Positions 18,287 through 26,746 of a DNA stretch of 53,559 nucleotides are shown here, piece after piece. The DNA is from Bryobacterales bacterium (lineage in GTDB: Bacteria; Acidobacteriota; Terriglobia; Bryobacterales; Bryobacteraceae), in assembly GCA_020852175.1 (NCBI GenBank), contig JADZBH010000060.1:1-53559 (forward strand). The letters are read 5' to 3'. The first letter of the stretch is position 1. Each line of letters starts with the position of its first letter. Both the position numbers and the translations under genes were made by a program. The notes under the pieces are model-generated. The model made no database searches. It saw only the letters and a program-made list of their open reading frames with translations, and was not told the DNA's origin.

Positions 18287-18808
18287 ATGAGACGCACTTT
18301 CCTGCTTGCTCTCGCGGCCGGAACCATGCTGGCACAGGCCCCGGCGCCTCCGAAGACGCATTTGAAGGTAGGCGACAAAGCCCCTGCCTTTCAACTGCCT
18401 TCCACGCGCGGCGGCCAAGTGAAGCTCGCCGATTTCGCCGGCAAGTCCACCGTCGTGCTCGCCTTCTTCCCGGCGGCTTTCACCGGTGGTTGAACGCGCG
18501 AACTACGCGGATACCAGGCTGGTATCCAAAAGTTCCGCGATGCCGGCGCTGAAGTGTTCATGGTCAGCACCGACAACGTTCCCACGCTGGGCCACTGGGC
18601 CAAGGAAGAGAACATCGAGTTCGCCATGTTAAGCGACTTCATGCGGAAGGCGGCCGCCGATTACGGCGTCCTGATGGCCGACCGCGGAATCGCCAACCGG
18701 GCGACGTTCGTGATTGACGCCAACGGCGTCATCCAACACATCGAGGAGGGGGCGGGCGCCATCGACATCAGCGGCGCCACGGCGGCCTGTAGCCGCTTGA
18801 AACACTGA
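18287..18808 (+). CDS. Exported selenocysteine peroxiredoxin (in-frame TGA at the peroxidatic position)
   Basis: 173 codons with an in-frame TGA at codon 69 (18491-18493). Residues 1-17 ([17 protein letters not shown]) form a signal peptide. Then follow the thioredoxin-fold peroxiredoxin features [29 protein letters not shown], then U69, [22 protein letters not shown] and [11 protein letters not shown]. In the AhpC/TSA family the residue after TGG in this motif is the peroxidatic cysteine, so TGA sits exactly where Cys should be. Reading continues in the same frame with full conservation to the end. C168 near the C-terminus could act as resolving thiol. It would reduce peroxides in the periplasm. 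A SECIS-like hairpin follows the TGA. Standard gene callers will split or truncate it. Confidence 0.88.
18497..18539 (+). promoter_or_regulatory. Bacterial SECIS element within the peroxiredoxin gene
   Basis: The lower stem CGCGAACT (18497-18504) pairs with AGTTCCGCG (18531-18539) with one bulged C. An internal loop ACGC/AAA separates it from the upper stem GGATACC (18509-18515)/GGTATCC (18521-18527), 7 bp perfect. The apical loop is AGGCT, closable to GGC. The loop guanines are 24-25 nt after the TGA, inside the 16-37 nt window reported for bacterial SECIS. Confidence 0.8.
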
Positions 18809-18832
18809 AACCGGCCGCGGCGGGATTTGTTC

Positions 18833-19324
18833 CTACGCTCGCCGCAGTTCCAGCACGAGGGCCATCACGCGCGCTTCAATTTCTCGCGCCGCCGCGTCGA
18901 AGAGTTCGTCCGCCTTGCCGAACGGGTCGGCGATAGCCCACTCGCGGACCTTATTTCCTCCGGCCGGGGCGGGGAACTGGCGCGGCAGCGTCTCGCCGCT
19001 CATGTTCACGACCAGGTCATAGGGGCCCGTTCCGGCCTCGTAGAGCGACTTCGAACGTAGTCCCGAGGCGGCCACGCCGCGCTCGCGCAAAATCCTATGC
19101 ACGGGCGGTGCGATGAAACCGGCCGGCGCCAGGCCGCATGAACTCGCCTCGATCACGTCGGCTCCGTAGGCGCGCGAGAAGGCTTCGGCGAACTGCGACC
19201 GGATGCAGTTGCCCACGCAGACGAACAACACCTTTTTCCTGGCCGCCGGCAGGTTCGTGACCGGTCTGCCGTCACGTTCCGGCGCCGGGCCGTGCGAGGC
19301 GTCCCTCGGCTTAAGCCGCGACAC
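18833..19324 (-). CDS. Low-molecular-weight phosphatase / arsenate reductase-like protein
   Basis: 163 aa. The P-loop C36-V-G-N-C-I-R42 gives the CX5R active site of low-molecular-weight protein tyrosine phosphatases and thioredoxin-type arsenate reductases. The general-acid loop is ADPFGKADEL near residue 132. It could dephosphorylate phosphotyrosine or reduce arsenate; the DPFG form and the ASSCGLAPAGF segment lean to the ArsC-like group, but this is not decisive. The gene overlaps the end of pdxT by 14 bp, so it is the last gene of the vitamin B6 operon. About 25 poorly conserved residues precede the core; a start at the GTG of V22 is possible. Confidence 0.82.
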   Translation of the reverse strand: MSRLKPRDASHGPAPERDGRPVTNLPAARKKVLFVCVGNCIRSQFAEAFSRAYGADVIEASSCGLAPAGFIAPPVHRILRERGVAASGLRSKSLYEAGTGPYDLVVNMSGETLPRQFPAPAGGNKVREWAIADPFGKADELFDAAAREIEARVMALVLELRRA

Positions 19325-19880
19325 GCGCCGCCTTCCCCAGGAACATCTTCTGCAGGGTGCGGTCCGTGGTCAATTCGGGATGAAACGTCGCCACCAGGAA
19401 ATGTCCCTGCTCCACCAGGACCGGGTCGCCCTGATAACGCGCCAGCACACGCACGCTGGCTCCCAGGCGGCGGATCACCGGCGCGCGGATGAACACGGCC
19501 TCCAGCGCCTCGCCCTCCCCGGTGGTCAGCCGCGCCACCGTGCTGTGCACCTGCGGCCCATAAGCGTTGCGCTCCACGCCGATGTCCACCAGGCCGAGCG
19601 ATTCCTGCACGGGGTGGCTCACCTCCCTGGCGAGCAGAATCGCCCCGGCGCAGGTGGCAAACACCGGCTTGGCCGAGCAGGCCCGCCGCAGCGGCTCCCA
19701 CAGACCTTCCTCGCGCAGCAGCTTCAGCATCGCCGTGCTTTCGCCGCCGGGCAGCACCAGGGCCTCGGCGCGGTCCAGGTCCTGCTGTGTCCGCGCCTCG
19801 CACGCCTCCGCTCCGGCTTCGGCGAAGGCCTTGGCATGGGCCTCGAAGTTGCCTTGAATCGCCAGTATGCCGATGCGCAT
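19311..19880 (-). CDS. pdxT: Pyridoxal 5'-phosphate synthase glutaminase subunit PdxT
   Basis: 189 aa, normal length. Glutamine amidotransferase that supplies ammonia to PdxS for direct synthesis of PLP. Motifs: LVLPGGESTAM (43-51), nucleophile C77 in FATCAGAI, the substrate-binding block VERNAYGPQVHS, and the H167/E169 pair in FHPEL completing the triad. Cytoplasmic, in a complex with PdxS. It starts 3 bp after the pdxS stop, so it is co-transcribed with it. Confidence 0.95.
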   Translation of the reverse strand: MRIGILAIQGNFEAHAKAFAEAGAEACEARTQQDLDRAEALVLPGGESTAMLKLLREEGLWEPLRRACSAKPVFATCAGAILLAREVSHPVQESLGLVDIGVERNAYGPQVHSTVARLTTGEGEALEAVFIRAPVIRRLGASVRVLARYQGDPVLVEQGHFLVATFHPELTTDRTLQKMFLGKAARVAA

Positions 19881-19883
19881 GCC

Positions 19884-20789
19884 TTACCAGCCGCGCGTCG
19901 CCATCAGGTCCGATTCGGCCATCTGGCGGATATCCAGTCCGGGCATCCCGTCGGGCAGCTCCTCGCTGGCTTCCAGCACCTTCAACGGGTCCTTGTAGTA
20001 GGTGACGGCCTTTACAACCGCCTTGGCGAAAGCCGCCGGATCGGGACTCTTGAAAATGCCCGAACCGACGAACACGGTCTCGGCGCCCAGGTGCATCACC
20101 AGCGCAGCGTCGGCCGGAGTCGCCACGCCGCCCGCCGAAAAGTTCGGCACCGGCAACTTGCCGTGCTCGTGAATGTAGAGCATCAGTTCGAGCGGCGCCC
20201 CATGCTTCTTCGACTCGGCCGTGAGTTCGTCCACCGAGTAGCTCTGAATCGCCCGCATCTCCTTCACGATCGTCCGCATGTGCCGCACGGCCTCGACGAT
20301 GTTCCCCGAGCCGGCCTCGCCCTTGGTCCGGATCATCGCCGCGCCTTCGGCGATCCGGCGCAGCGCCTCGCCGAGGTTTCTCGCGCCGCACACGAAGGGC
20401 ACCTTGAAATCGTGCTTCCAGATGTGGTTCTCCTCGTCGGCCGGCGTCAGCACCTCGCTTTCGTCGATGAAGTCCACTTCCAGCGCCTCCAGCACCCGTG
20501 CCTCCATGAAGTGTCCGATCCGCGCCTTGGCCATTACGGGCACCGACACAGAGGCCTGAATCTCGCGGATCTTGCTCACCGGCGACATGCGCGCCACGCC
20601 GCCATCCTTCCGAATGTCGGACGGCACCTTCACCAGCGCCATCACCGCGCAGGCGCCCGCCTTTTCGGCGATCACGGCCTGCTCGGCGTTGGTCACGTCC
20701 ATGATGACGCCGCCCTTCAGCATCTCCGCCAAACCGACCTTCACGCGGAACTGATCACTTAAAAACATTTGCAGACTCCCTTGTTTCAA
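19884..20789 (-). CDS. pdxS: Pyridoxal 5'-phosphate synthase lyase subunit PdxS
   Basis: 301 aa, typical length. It condenses ribose 5-phosphate, glyceraldehyde 3-phosphate and ammonia into PLP. The beta-barrel signature [16 protein letters not shown] is present with D31. Schiff-base K88 lies in [13 protein letters not shown], and the highly conserved [17 protein letters not shown] and [17 protein letters not shown] blocks are intact. Cytoplasmic dodecamer with PdxT. It begins 3 bp after the upstream MocR-type regulator gene ends. Confidence 0.96.
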   Translation of the reverse strand: MKQGSLQMFLSDQFRVKVGLAEMLKGGVIMDVTNAEQAVIAEKAGACAVMALVKVPSDIRKDGGVARMSPVSKIREIQASVSVPVMAKARIGHFMEARVLEALEVDFIDESEVLTPADEENHIWKHDFKVPFVCGARNLGEALRRIAEGAAMIRTKGEAGSGNIVEAVRHMRTIVKEMRAIQSYSVDELTAESKKHGAPLELMLYIHEHGKLPVPNFSAGGVATPADAALVMHLGAETVFVGSGIFKSPDPAAFAKAVVKAVTYYKDPLKVLEASEELPDGMPGLDIRQMAESDLMATRGW

Positions 20790-20792
20790 ACA

Positions 20793-22175
20793 TTAAACGA
20801 TCGCCATGTGTGGCGTCCCATACCGCTCCCCGGCCGCAGGCGCCTGCCGCGCCCCTTCGGAGAGAATTCCGATGCCTTTCCGGATGGCTTGCGGCCGTAG
20901 TCCGGCAAAGCTCAAACGCAGCGAATGCACATGCCGCCTCGACACCGCGAACGCCGTCCCCGGCAGGAACGTCACCCGCCCGGCCAGCATTTCCAATACC
21001 CGCTCGGCCTCCACGCCGCCGCGCAGGGTCGCCCACAGGCTCATGCCGCCCTGCGGCCGGGTGAAATGCTCCACTTCGCGGCACGCCTCCAGCGACTCCA
21101 CCGCCGCCCGCAGACGCTCGCGGCCCGCTTCCAGCGCCTGCCGCCGGTGCGCCTCCAGCGCTCCGCTCCGGGCAAACTCGTGCAGCAGGTACTGCGAAAG
21201 ATGATCCGTGTGCAGGTCGCACCACTGCTTGGCTTCCGCCAGCCGCTCCACCACCTCGCGCGGCGCGTTCACCCAGCCCACGCGCAGGCCAGGAAATGCG
21301 ATTTTGGAAAAACTGCCGATGTGAATCACGCTCCTGGAAGCGTCCAGATCCCGCAGGCTCGGAATGTCATCGCCCTCGTACCGCAACCCCCTGTAGATCG
21401 CGATTTCCACCACCGGAATCCCATGCCGGCCCACCAGTTCCAAAATTCGCTGGCGCGCCTCCACGGGGAGTGTCGCTCCGGTTGGATTTTGAAAGTCGGG
21501 CGTCACCAGCAGCATCCGCGGATGCTCCCGCCGCAGCGCCAGTTCCAACGCCTCCACATCCAGACCAATTTCACCAACGGGCAGACCAATTAGCCGCGCA
21601 CCCGAACGGTGAAATACCTCCCGCAGTCCCGGATACACAGGGTCCTCCACCATCAGCAGGTCGCCGGGTTGCACGTAGGCCCGGGCCAGCAGGTCCAGTG
21701 CCTGCTGACAACCCGAAGTGATCAGGACCTCACCGGAACCATCGCTTGCCAAATACTCTCGAAGTGGTTGATATCCCAACGGACTGCCCAACTGGAGCAG
21801 GCTGCGTAACCGCTCCCCGTCGCGCGCCGTGCTCTGCAGAATTCGTTGCACGGCTTCCACGGGAAACAGTTCACTGGCCGGACGCGACGAAGCAAAGGAG
21901 ATGACGCCGTCGCTGGCGGGCGGTGCATGGACAAACGTCCCGCGTCCCACATGGGCTGTCAGCAGACCCTCTTTTTCAAGGAGTTCGTAGGCCAACCCGA
22001 CTGTGGCCCGATTCACCCCCAACTGTCCCGCAAGCTCCCGAGTGGCGGGCAATCGCACGCCGTCGCCAATCGCTCCGCTTTGAATCCCCGCCTTGATCGA
22101 GACGTAGAGCTGCCGGTAGAGCGGTTCCCCGGATTCCGGGTTCAGAGGAATGGCTGGCAGGTCCACGCGAGCCAT
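20793..22175 (-). CDS. MocR/GntR-type regulator with aminotransferase domain (PdxR-like)
   Basis: 460 aa from the ATG at 22175 (a GTG at 22214 would add 13 residues). The N-terminal GntR winged helix is at about 15-75 (LYRQLYVSIKAGIQSG, LPATRELAGQLGVNRATV). The rest is a fold-type I aminotransferase-like domain with PDFQNPTG and the PLP lysine in IGSFSKIAFPGLRVGW. MocR proteins such as PdxR bind PLP and control vitamin B6 synthesis. Here the gene is directly upstream of pdxS in the same direction, only 3 bp apart, so it probably regulates its own operon in response to PLP. Confidence 0.88.
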   Translation of the reverse strand: MARVDLPAIPLNPESGEPLYRQLYVSIKAGIQSGAIGDGVRLPATRELAGQLGVNRATVGLAYELLEKEGLLTAHVGRGTFVHAPPASDGVISFASSRPASELFPVEAVQRILQSTARDGERLRSLLQLGSPLGYQPLREYLASDGSGEVLITSGCQQALDLLARAYVQPGDLLMVEDPVYPGLREVFHRSGARLIGLPVGEIGLDVEALELALRREHPRMLLVTPDFQNPTGATLPVEARQRILELVGRHGIPVVEIAIYRGLRYEGDDIPSLRDLDASRSVIHIGSFSKIAFPGLRVGWVNAPREVVERLAEAKQWCDLHTDHLSQYLLHEFARSGALEAHRRQALEAGRERLRAAVESLEACREVEHFTRPQGGMSLWATLRGGVEAERVLEMLAGRVTFLPGTAFAVSRRHVHSLRLSFAGLRPQAIRKGIGILSEGARQAPAAGERYGTPHMAIV

Positions 22176-22238
22176 TGTATCAAAATGGTCCGGTTCGTGT
22201 ACCCCCCATTTCACTTCGCCCCCCTGCGCCGGTGTGCC

Positions 22239-22886
22239 TTACTCGGTCTCCCACTCCTTTTCGAGCATCCGCGTGTATTCGCCGCTGGCGAACAGTTCGA
22301 AATCGAATTCTCCCGGATCCAGACTGGGGAAGATGGTCGCCTGCTGGCGGCAGAAGTACATGTGGTCGGCGTAGCGGTAGTAATGCCGCACGAATTCGCT
22401 GCTTAACTGGTACCGGTCCGGCACCTCGCCAAACACGCAGTTCAGCCCTAGCGCGCGCATGAAAATCGCCTTGTAATCGGCCACGCCCCAGGCTTTCAGC
22501 TTCGTCACCACACCGGACGGCGTATTTTCCACCAGGTACGTGGCGAAGCTTTGGAATTTCAACTCCTGGGTACGCAGATTCGGGTGTGATTCTGCGTATT
22601 CCAGACACTGCTCGATCCAGCGCACCAGGTCGCGCCCGACGTAATACAACATGCGCAGTTCGCAATATCGCCCGTCGAGCAGACGTTGCTCCAACTCCGA
22701 CGTTGTCAACTCTCCGTTCGGCAGCAACCCCTGTAGCATCAACGATGCCCGCGAGCTCTCCACCAGCCGGCTGGGCCCCGTCGCATCCGAAAAAGGGTGC
22801 AGGATCAGGGGCGGCAACATCCACGCGTTTGTTGGTTTTTCTTCCGCGGCCTTCGCCATGAATTCACCGATCAATGCCTTCCTCAC
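22239..22886 (-). CDS. Conserved-looking protein of unknown function upstream of the PLP operon
   Basis: 215 aa from a GTG at 22886 preceded by GGAGG (spacing 4); the ATG at 22859 is an alternative. No signal peptide or clear membrane segment. It is rich in Tyr/Phe and charged residues (YCELRMLYYVGRDLVRWIE, FVRHYYRYADHMYFCRQQ). Mostly helical by eye. I do not recognise a family. It ends 24 bp before the alternative pdxR-like GTG start on the same strand and may be the first gene of the B6 operon. Confidence 0.6.
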   Translation of the reverse strand: MRKALIGEFMAKAAEEKPTNAWMLPPLILHPFSDATGPSRLVESSRASLMLQGLLPNGELTTSELEQRLLDGRYCELRMLYYVGRDLVRWIEQCLEYAESHPNLRTQELKFQSFATYLVENTPSGVVTKLKAWGVADYKAIFMRALGLNCVFGEVPDRYQLSSEFVRHYYRYADHMYFCRQQATIFPSLDPGEFDFELFASGEYTRMLEKEWETE

Positions 22887-23177
22887 TTTACCTCCAATCG
22901 CGTCCGTGCACTATAGACCTTCGCGGCTGGAATAGGGGTATCGTCACAGGTTCCTCCGGGCCAAGTACCACTGGCGTCCGGCTCCTCCGGAACCCGCTCA
23001 CGCTATAGCTAAGATTCGCCGGATGAACCACTTCGGTCAACGGTACGCAGGTACTCTTCTCATGGATCTTCTCAGCAAACTAAAGTTACAAACTTGCGCC
23101 ATGGCATTAGCCGTGCACCTGTTTCCAGTGCTGCAAGGAGAGCCAAAAGGTTGGACGACCCGAAACGCCTGATCCCC
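22887..23177. other. Intergenic region between divergent genes
   Basis: 291 bp with lower GC than its surroundings. It must contain the promoters of the unknown gene at 22239 and of the unknown/DUF362 pair. A TTG at 23094 could start an extended reading frame into 23178, but its codons look non-coding. No tRNA, terminator or convincing -35/-10 pair seen. Confidence 0.4.
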
Positions 23178-24362
23178 ATGCGCTGGCCCGCGGCCTGGAG
23201 CGAGCCTTCGCGCCTGGCCGCCCTGGAAGGCGAACCCATCAACTGCCTTCTCTTCGACGATCCCGCCGCCTGCGCAGCGGTCCGTCAGGCTGCCCTGCGG
23301 AAAGGCTTCGCCGTCGAACAACCCGCTTCGGTTCAAAGGATTACCGAAGGTATCTGGCCTGGACTGGCGCGTCAGTCCGGCCGTGGTACAGTAGCCGCGC
23401 CCACGGGTCCTCCATGGTTGGATTCCAACGGCTGGCGGATCCGGCTCGCCCAAACTCTCGCCCCCGGCAAGCCGGTCTGGATCGACGCAGCCGTTCCATC
23501 TGACCTCATCCCCATGCTCGGGCCGCAGCACCTGGCCCTCGCGGTCGCCGATGCTGCGGCTTATGGCGCGATTTGGGTGTTCCAGCCCTGGCCGTCGTTC
23601 GATCTCGCCTCAACGGCCTGCCGCACACTGTTCGATACCTTAAAATTCTTCGAGGCCCACGCGGATTGGCGGGGCTTCCTGCCCTGGGCCCGGCTGGGGA
23701 TTGTCTCCTCGTTCCAGGGGGACAGCGAATTCCTGTCCGGGGAGGTGCTGAACCTTGCCAGCCGCCGAGGCTTGGCGTACCGCGCTCTGCTTCCGGCCGG
23801 CCTGAAACCTGGCGCGCTGGCCGGGCTCCGGGCCCTTCTGCTGTTGGACGAGGCTCCGCCGCCCGCGCCGGACCTGGCAGCCATCCACGCCTTCGTGCAG
23901 TCCGGCGGCCTGGTTATTGCGCCTTCCGGAGTGGCCCAACTCCTGCCTGCCGGAACGGTGCTGCACAACACGCCTCCCGGCTACCGGGCGCGCGGCGTGG
24001 GCAAAGGCCGCGTGGCCGAACCGGTGGAACCCTGGTCGGACCCTTACGAGGTTGCTGGCTCGGTGCACGCTCTGCTGAGCCGTCGCAACGACTACGCCGC
24101 GATCTTCAACGCCCAGTCCATGACGCCCTTCGTCCAGCAATCCCCGGACGGCAGGCGTACGCTGATCCACCTTCCCAACTACGCCCTCCGCTCCAACCCC
24201 GGGGCGCTGCCCTCGGTGCGCCTGCCCGCCGCCGCACGCAAGGTTCGCTGGTATGTTGCACCGCTGGAGGAGTCCCGCGAGTTGCCACTCGTGGCGACCG
24301 AAGGGTTCCACGAGGTCCAATTGCCCGATGCACCCGTTTATTCTGCACTTTCCGTAGAGTAG
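23178..24362 (+). CDS. Hypothetical protein with class I glutamine amidotransferase-like C-terminal part
   Basis: 394 aa from the ATG at 23178. No signal peptide. The first half (PGKPVWIDAAVPSDLIPML, AYGAIWVFQPWPSF) recalls TIM-barrel glycosidase-like folds. The second half, with FQGDSEFLSGEVLNL, AGLRALLLLDEAPP and AFVQSGGLVIAPSGVAQ, resembles the GATase-like domain found in beta-galactosidase trimerisation regions. Catalytic acids are not identifiable. It lies 9 bp upstream of the DUF362 gene and is probably co-transcribed with it. No strong Shine-Dalgarno is seen. Confidence 0.6.
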   Translation: MRWPAAWSEPSRLAALEGEPINCLLFDDPAACAAVRQAALRKGFAVEQPASVQRITEGIWPGLARQSGRGTVAAPTGPPWLDSNGWRIRLAQTLAPGKPVWIDAAVPSDLIPMLGPQHLALAVADAAAYGAIWVFQPWPSFDLASTACRTLFDTLKFFEAHADWRGFLPWARLGIVSSFQGDSEFLSGEVLNLASRRGLAYRALLPAGLKPGALAGLRALLLLDEAPPPAPDLAAIHAFVQSGGLVIAPSGVAQLLPAGTVLHNTPPGYRARGVGKGRVAEPVEPWSDPYEVAGSVHALLSRRNDYAAIFNAQSMTPFVQQSPDGRRTLIHLPNYALRSNPGALPSVRLPAAARKVRWYVAPLEESRELPLVATEGFHEVQLPDAPVYSALSVE

Positions 24363-24371
24363 GAGATCCCT

Positions 24372-25538
24372 ATGAAACGCCGAGACTTCGCCGCCGCCAT
24401 CGCCGCCTCCCCCCTGGCCTGGGCCCAGTCCCGCACTGGCCCTGCCCCCACGCCTGGCGCTGCTCCCACCTCTCCCGTCGCCATTGCGCGGTGTCCCGAT
24501 TACGGCTCCGCGCTCACCCCGGCGCTACGCACGCTCATGGATCAACTCGGCGGCCTGTCCCGCCTGGTGAGAGGCAAGACCGTCGCCCTGAAGGTGAACT
24601 TGACCGGAGCCGGCAATCAGCGTCTCGGCCATTCTCCTCTTGAACATACACACTGGACTCACCCGGCCGTCATCGGCTCGCTGATCCGGCTGATGGCCGA
24701 TGCCGGAGCCAGGCGGATCCGGATTCTCGAAAGCCCCTGGCAAACCGCCAACACGGTGGAAGAGGTGATGCTCGAAGCCGGATGGGAGCCGCGCCATCTC
24801 TTGAACGCCGCCAGCCACGCCTCCACGCGCATCGAGATGGAGAATACGAACTACCTGGGCCAGGGCAAGTCATATCACAAGTTCACGACCCCCAACGGCG
24901 GCCTCATGTTTCCGGCCTACTACCTGAACCACTCCTATGCCGACTGCGACGTGTTTGTCTCGATCGCAAAACTGAAGGAGCACGCCACGGCGGGCATCAC
25001 CATGTCGTTGAAGAACTGCTTTGGCATCACTCCCTGCACGATCTACGGCGATGGCGCGGGCGTGGACGAGCCCAGCCCTGTTCCCAAAGGCGGACGCGGC
25101 GCGGTATGCCACGGCGGACAGCGCCAGCCTTCGCGAATCGCGCCCGGCGAACTCCACCCCGGCTCGCCCCGGCAGGGAGGGTATCGCGTGCCCCGCATCG
25201 TCGCCGACCTCTGCGCGGCGCGCCCCATCCACCTGGCCCTCATCGACGGCATCTATTCGATGACGGGCGGCGAAGGGCCGTGGAACCGCGGCGTCGGGCT
25301 GATCAAACCCGGCGTGCTCATCGCGGGCGCCAACCCGGCGACCACCGACGCAGTGGGCGCGGCTCTCATGGGTTTCGATCCCATGGCCTCGCGCGGCACG
25401 GCCCCGTTTGAAACCTGCGACAACACCCTGGAATTCGCCGAACAGCATGGCATCGGCACGCGCGATCTCTCCCGCATCGAGGTGATCGGCGTCCCCATCG
25501 CCGAGGCGCGTACGCCCTACCGCAAGGCGCGCGGCTGA
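24372..25538 (+). CDS. DUF362 domain-containing exported protein
   Basis: 388 aa. The N-terminus MKRRDFAAAIAASPLAWAQ resembles a Tat/Sec signal. The DUF362 core begins VALKVNLTGAGN and continues with HPAVIGSLIRLMADAGARRI, the DCDVFVSIAKLKEHATAGITMSLKN-type block (KLKEH and SLKNCFG being the hallmark) and IDGIYSMTGGEGP. Some family members bind FeS clusters or act in quinone/lipid chemistry, but no CxxC ferredoxin motif is present here and the function is unknown. AGGAGATCCCT precedes the ATG. Operon partner of the gene at 23178. Confidence 0.82.
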   Translation: MKRRDFAAAIAASPLAWAQSRTGPAPTPGAAPTSPVAIARCPDYGSALTPALRTLMDQLGGLSRLVRGKTVALKVNLTGAGNQRLGHSPLEHTHWTHPAVIGSLIRLMADAGARRIRILESPWQTANTVEEVMLEAGWEPRHLLNAASHASTRIEMENTNYLGQGKSYHKFTTPNGGLMFPAYYLNHSYADCDVFVSIAKLKEHATAGITMSLKNCFGITPCTIYGDGAGVDEPSPVPKGGRGAVCHGGQRQPSRIAPGELHPGSPRQGGYRVPRIVADLCAARPIHLALIDGIYSMTGGEGPWNRGVGLIKPGVLIAGANPATTDAVGAALMGFDPMASRGTAPFETCDNTLEFAEQHGIGTRDLSRIEVIGVPIAEARTPYRKARG

Positions 25539-25570
25539 CGCGGGACTGACGCGGAGATTTGACGCGGACG

Positions 25571-26746
25571 CTAGTCGAAGCTGGCGATCTTCATCGTCTC
25601 GCCACCCTTGAGCGCCGAGGCGTGCGCCACGATCCCGGGCGCGGTGAACGCGAGGGCCTCCGCGATGCCCACGGCCGGCTTGCGCTGCTCCAGCACGGCG
25701 GTCACGAACTCATGCGTGATGAAGGTGTGCGAACCTTCGTGCCCGCTGTCGTGCCGCAGCTTTTCCGGCAGCATGTCCGTGGCCCACCACTTCTTCTCCT
25801 CGTACGGCGCCAGCACGGCCGCGGCACGGTCAAACCCGCCCGCGTCTTTTTCCTTACCCGAAGACCAGCGCACTACCGCCGGACCCAGCCCGTTCGGATG
25901 CTGAAAGAAGAAGCTCATCTTGTCGCCATACCACTGCGCGCGTTCGGTCCCCTTGTGCGCGCCCTTCCACCACACGGCCACGCGGAACGCGGTTCCGCGA
26001 TCGCTCTGAAACAGGGCGGTCTCGTTCCAGAAGGGATTCGCGTAGACGTTGTTCCGCAGCACGGCATCGCCATCGCCCCAACCGATGCAGGACACGCTCG
26101 CCAGCCGTTCTCCAGTCACGCCCACCAGATGCGCCGTGCAATGCGTGGGATATAACATCGGCGGATAACCATAGCGCCAGGTTTTCGCGCCGTTTTCCAC
26201 GAATAACGAATCCAGGCCCGCGTGATGATACTCGCTTTCGCAGGCGTAGATCCGCCCGAAGGCCCCTTCCTGATATAACTTACGAGCGGAAATGGTAAGT
26301 TGCTGCCAGTAACTGGTCTCGGCCATCATGTAAGTCAAGCCTGACCGCTTCACGGCCTCGCGCAGCCGCGCGCACTCTTCGAGCGTCGTCGCCGCGGGCA
26401 CCGCCGACAAGACATGCTTGCCGGCTTCCAGGCAGGCCACGGCATGGCGTACATGGTCCGGCGCGGGCGTGAACAGGCCCACGGCTTCCACGGACTTGTC
26501 CTTCAGCAGTTCGTCCAGGGAGTTGTAGGCCGTGGCGCAGTTGTAGGTCTTCATCAGTGCCGAACGGCGTTCTGGCCTCAGATCCGACACGGCGGCCACG
26601 ACGGCATTCGGGTGCTCGTGGAAGTAGAACGATGCGCCGAAGCGCCCGCCCACCACTCCCATGCGCAACGTCCGTCCGGCCGCCGCCAGCGCCGCTCCCC
26701 CCAATCCCGCCATCACGGCCCGTCTGGACCAGGCATTCTGTTTCAT
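25571..26746 (-). CDS. Exported Gfo/Idh/MocA-family oxidoreductase
   Basis: 391 aa from the ATG at 26746. The Tat-type signal WSRRAVMAGLGGAALAAA is followed by a Rossmann fold starting RMGVVGGRFGASF. The family segment AVGLFTPAPDHVRHAVACLEAGKHVL includes the conserved EAGKHVL with its catalytic-type lysine. The C-terminal half has the open-face sheet domain (YACESEYHHAGLDSLF, PTHCTAHLVGVTGE). It probably oxidises or reduces a sugar or inositol derivative using NAD(P) or a bound cofactor carried out by Tat. The substrate is unknown. It is convergent with the DUF362 gene, with three copies of TGACGCGG in the short gap. Confidence 0.87.
   Translation of the reverse strand: MKQNAWSRRAVMAGLGGAALAAAGRTLRMGVVGGRFGASFYFHEHPNAVVAAVSDLRPERRSALMKTYNCATAYNSLDELLKDKSVEAVGLFTPAPDHVRHAVACLEAGKHVLSAVPAATTLEECARLREAVKRSGLTYMMAETSYWQQLTISARKLYQEGAFGRIYACESEYHHAGLDSLFVENGAKTWRYGYPPMLYPTHCTAHLVGVTGERLASVSCIGWGDGDAVLRNNVYANPFWNETALFQSDRGTAFRVAVWWKGAHKGTERAQWYGDKMSFFFQHPNGLGPAVVRWSSGKEKDAGGFDRAAAVLAPYEEKKWWATDMLPEKLRHDSGHEGSHTFITHEFVTAVLEQRKPAVGIAEALAFTAPGIVAHASALKGGETMKIASFD

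Noticed and set aside
16713..18290. A 525-codon frame on the plus strand overlapping ruvX and the PerM-like gene
   Set aside because: It runs antisense through ruvX and in another frame of the transporter; both overlapped genes are clearly real.
18491..18493. Reading the TGA as a nonsense mutation making a pseudogene
   Set aside because: The stop falls exactly at the catalytic Cys, the downstream half is fully conserved with no other lesion, and a SECIS-like hairpin follows.
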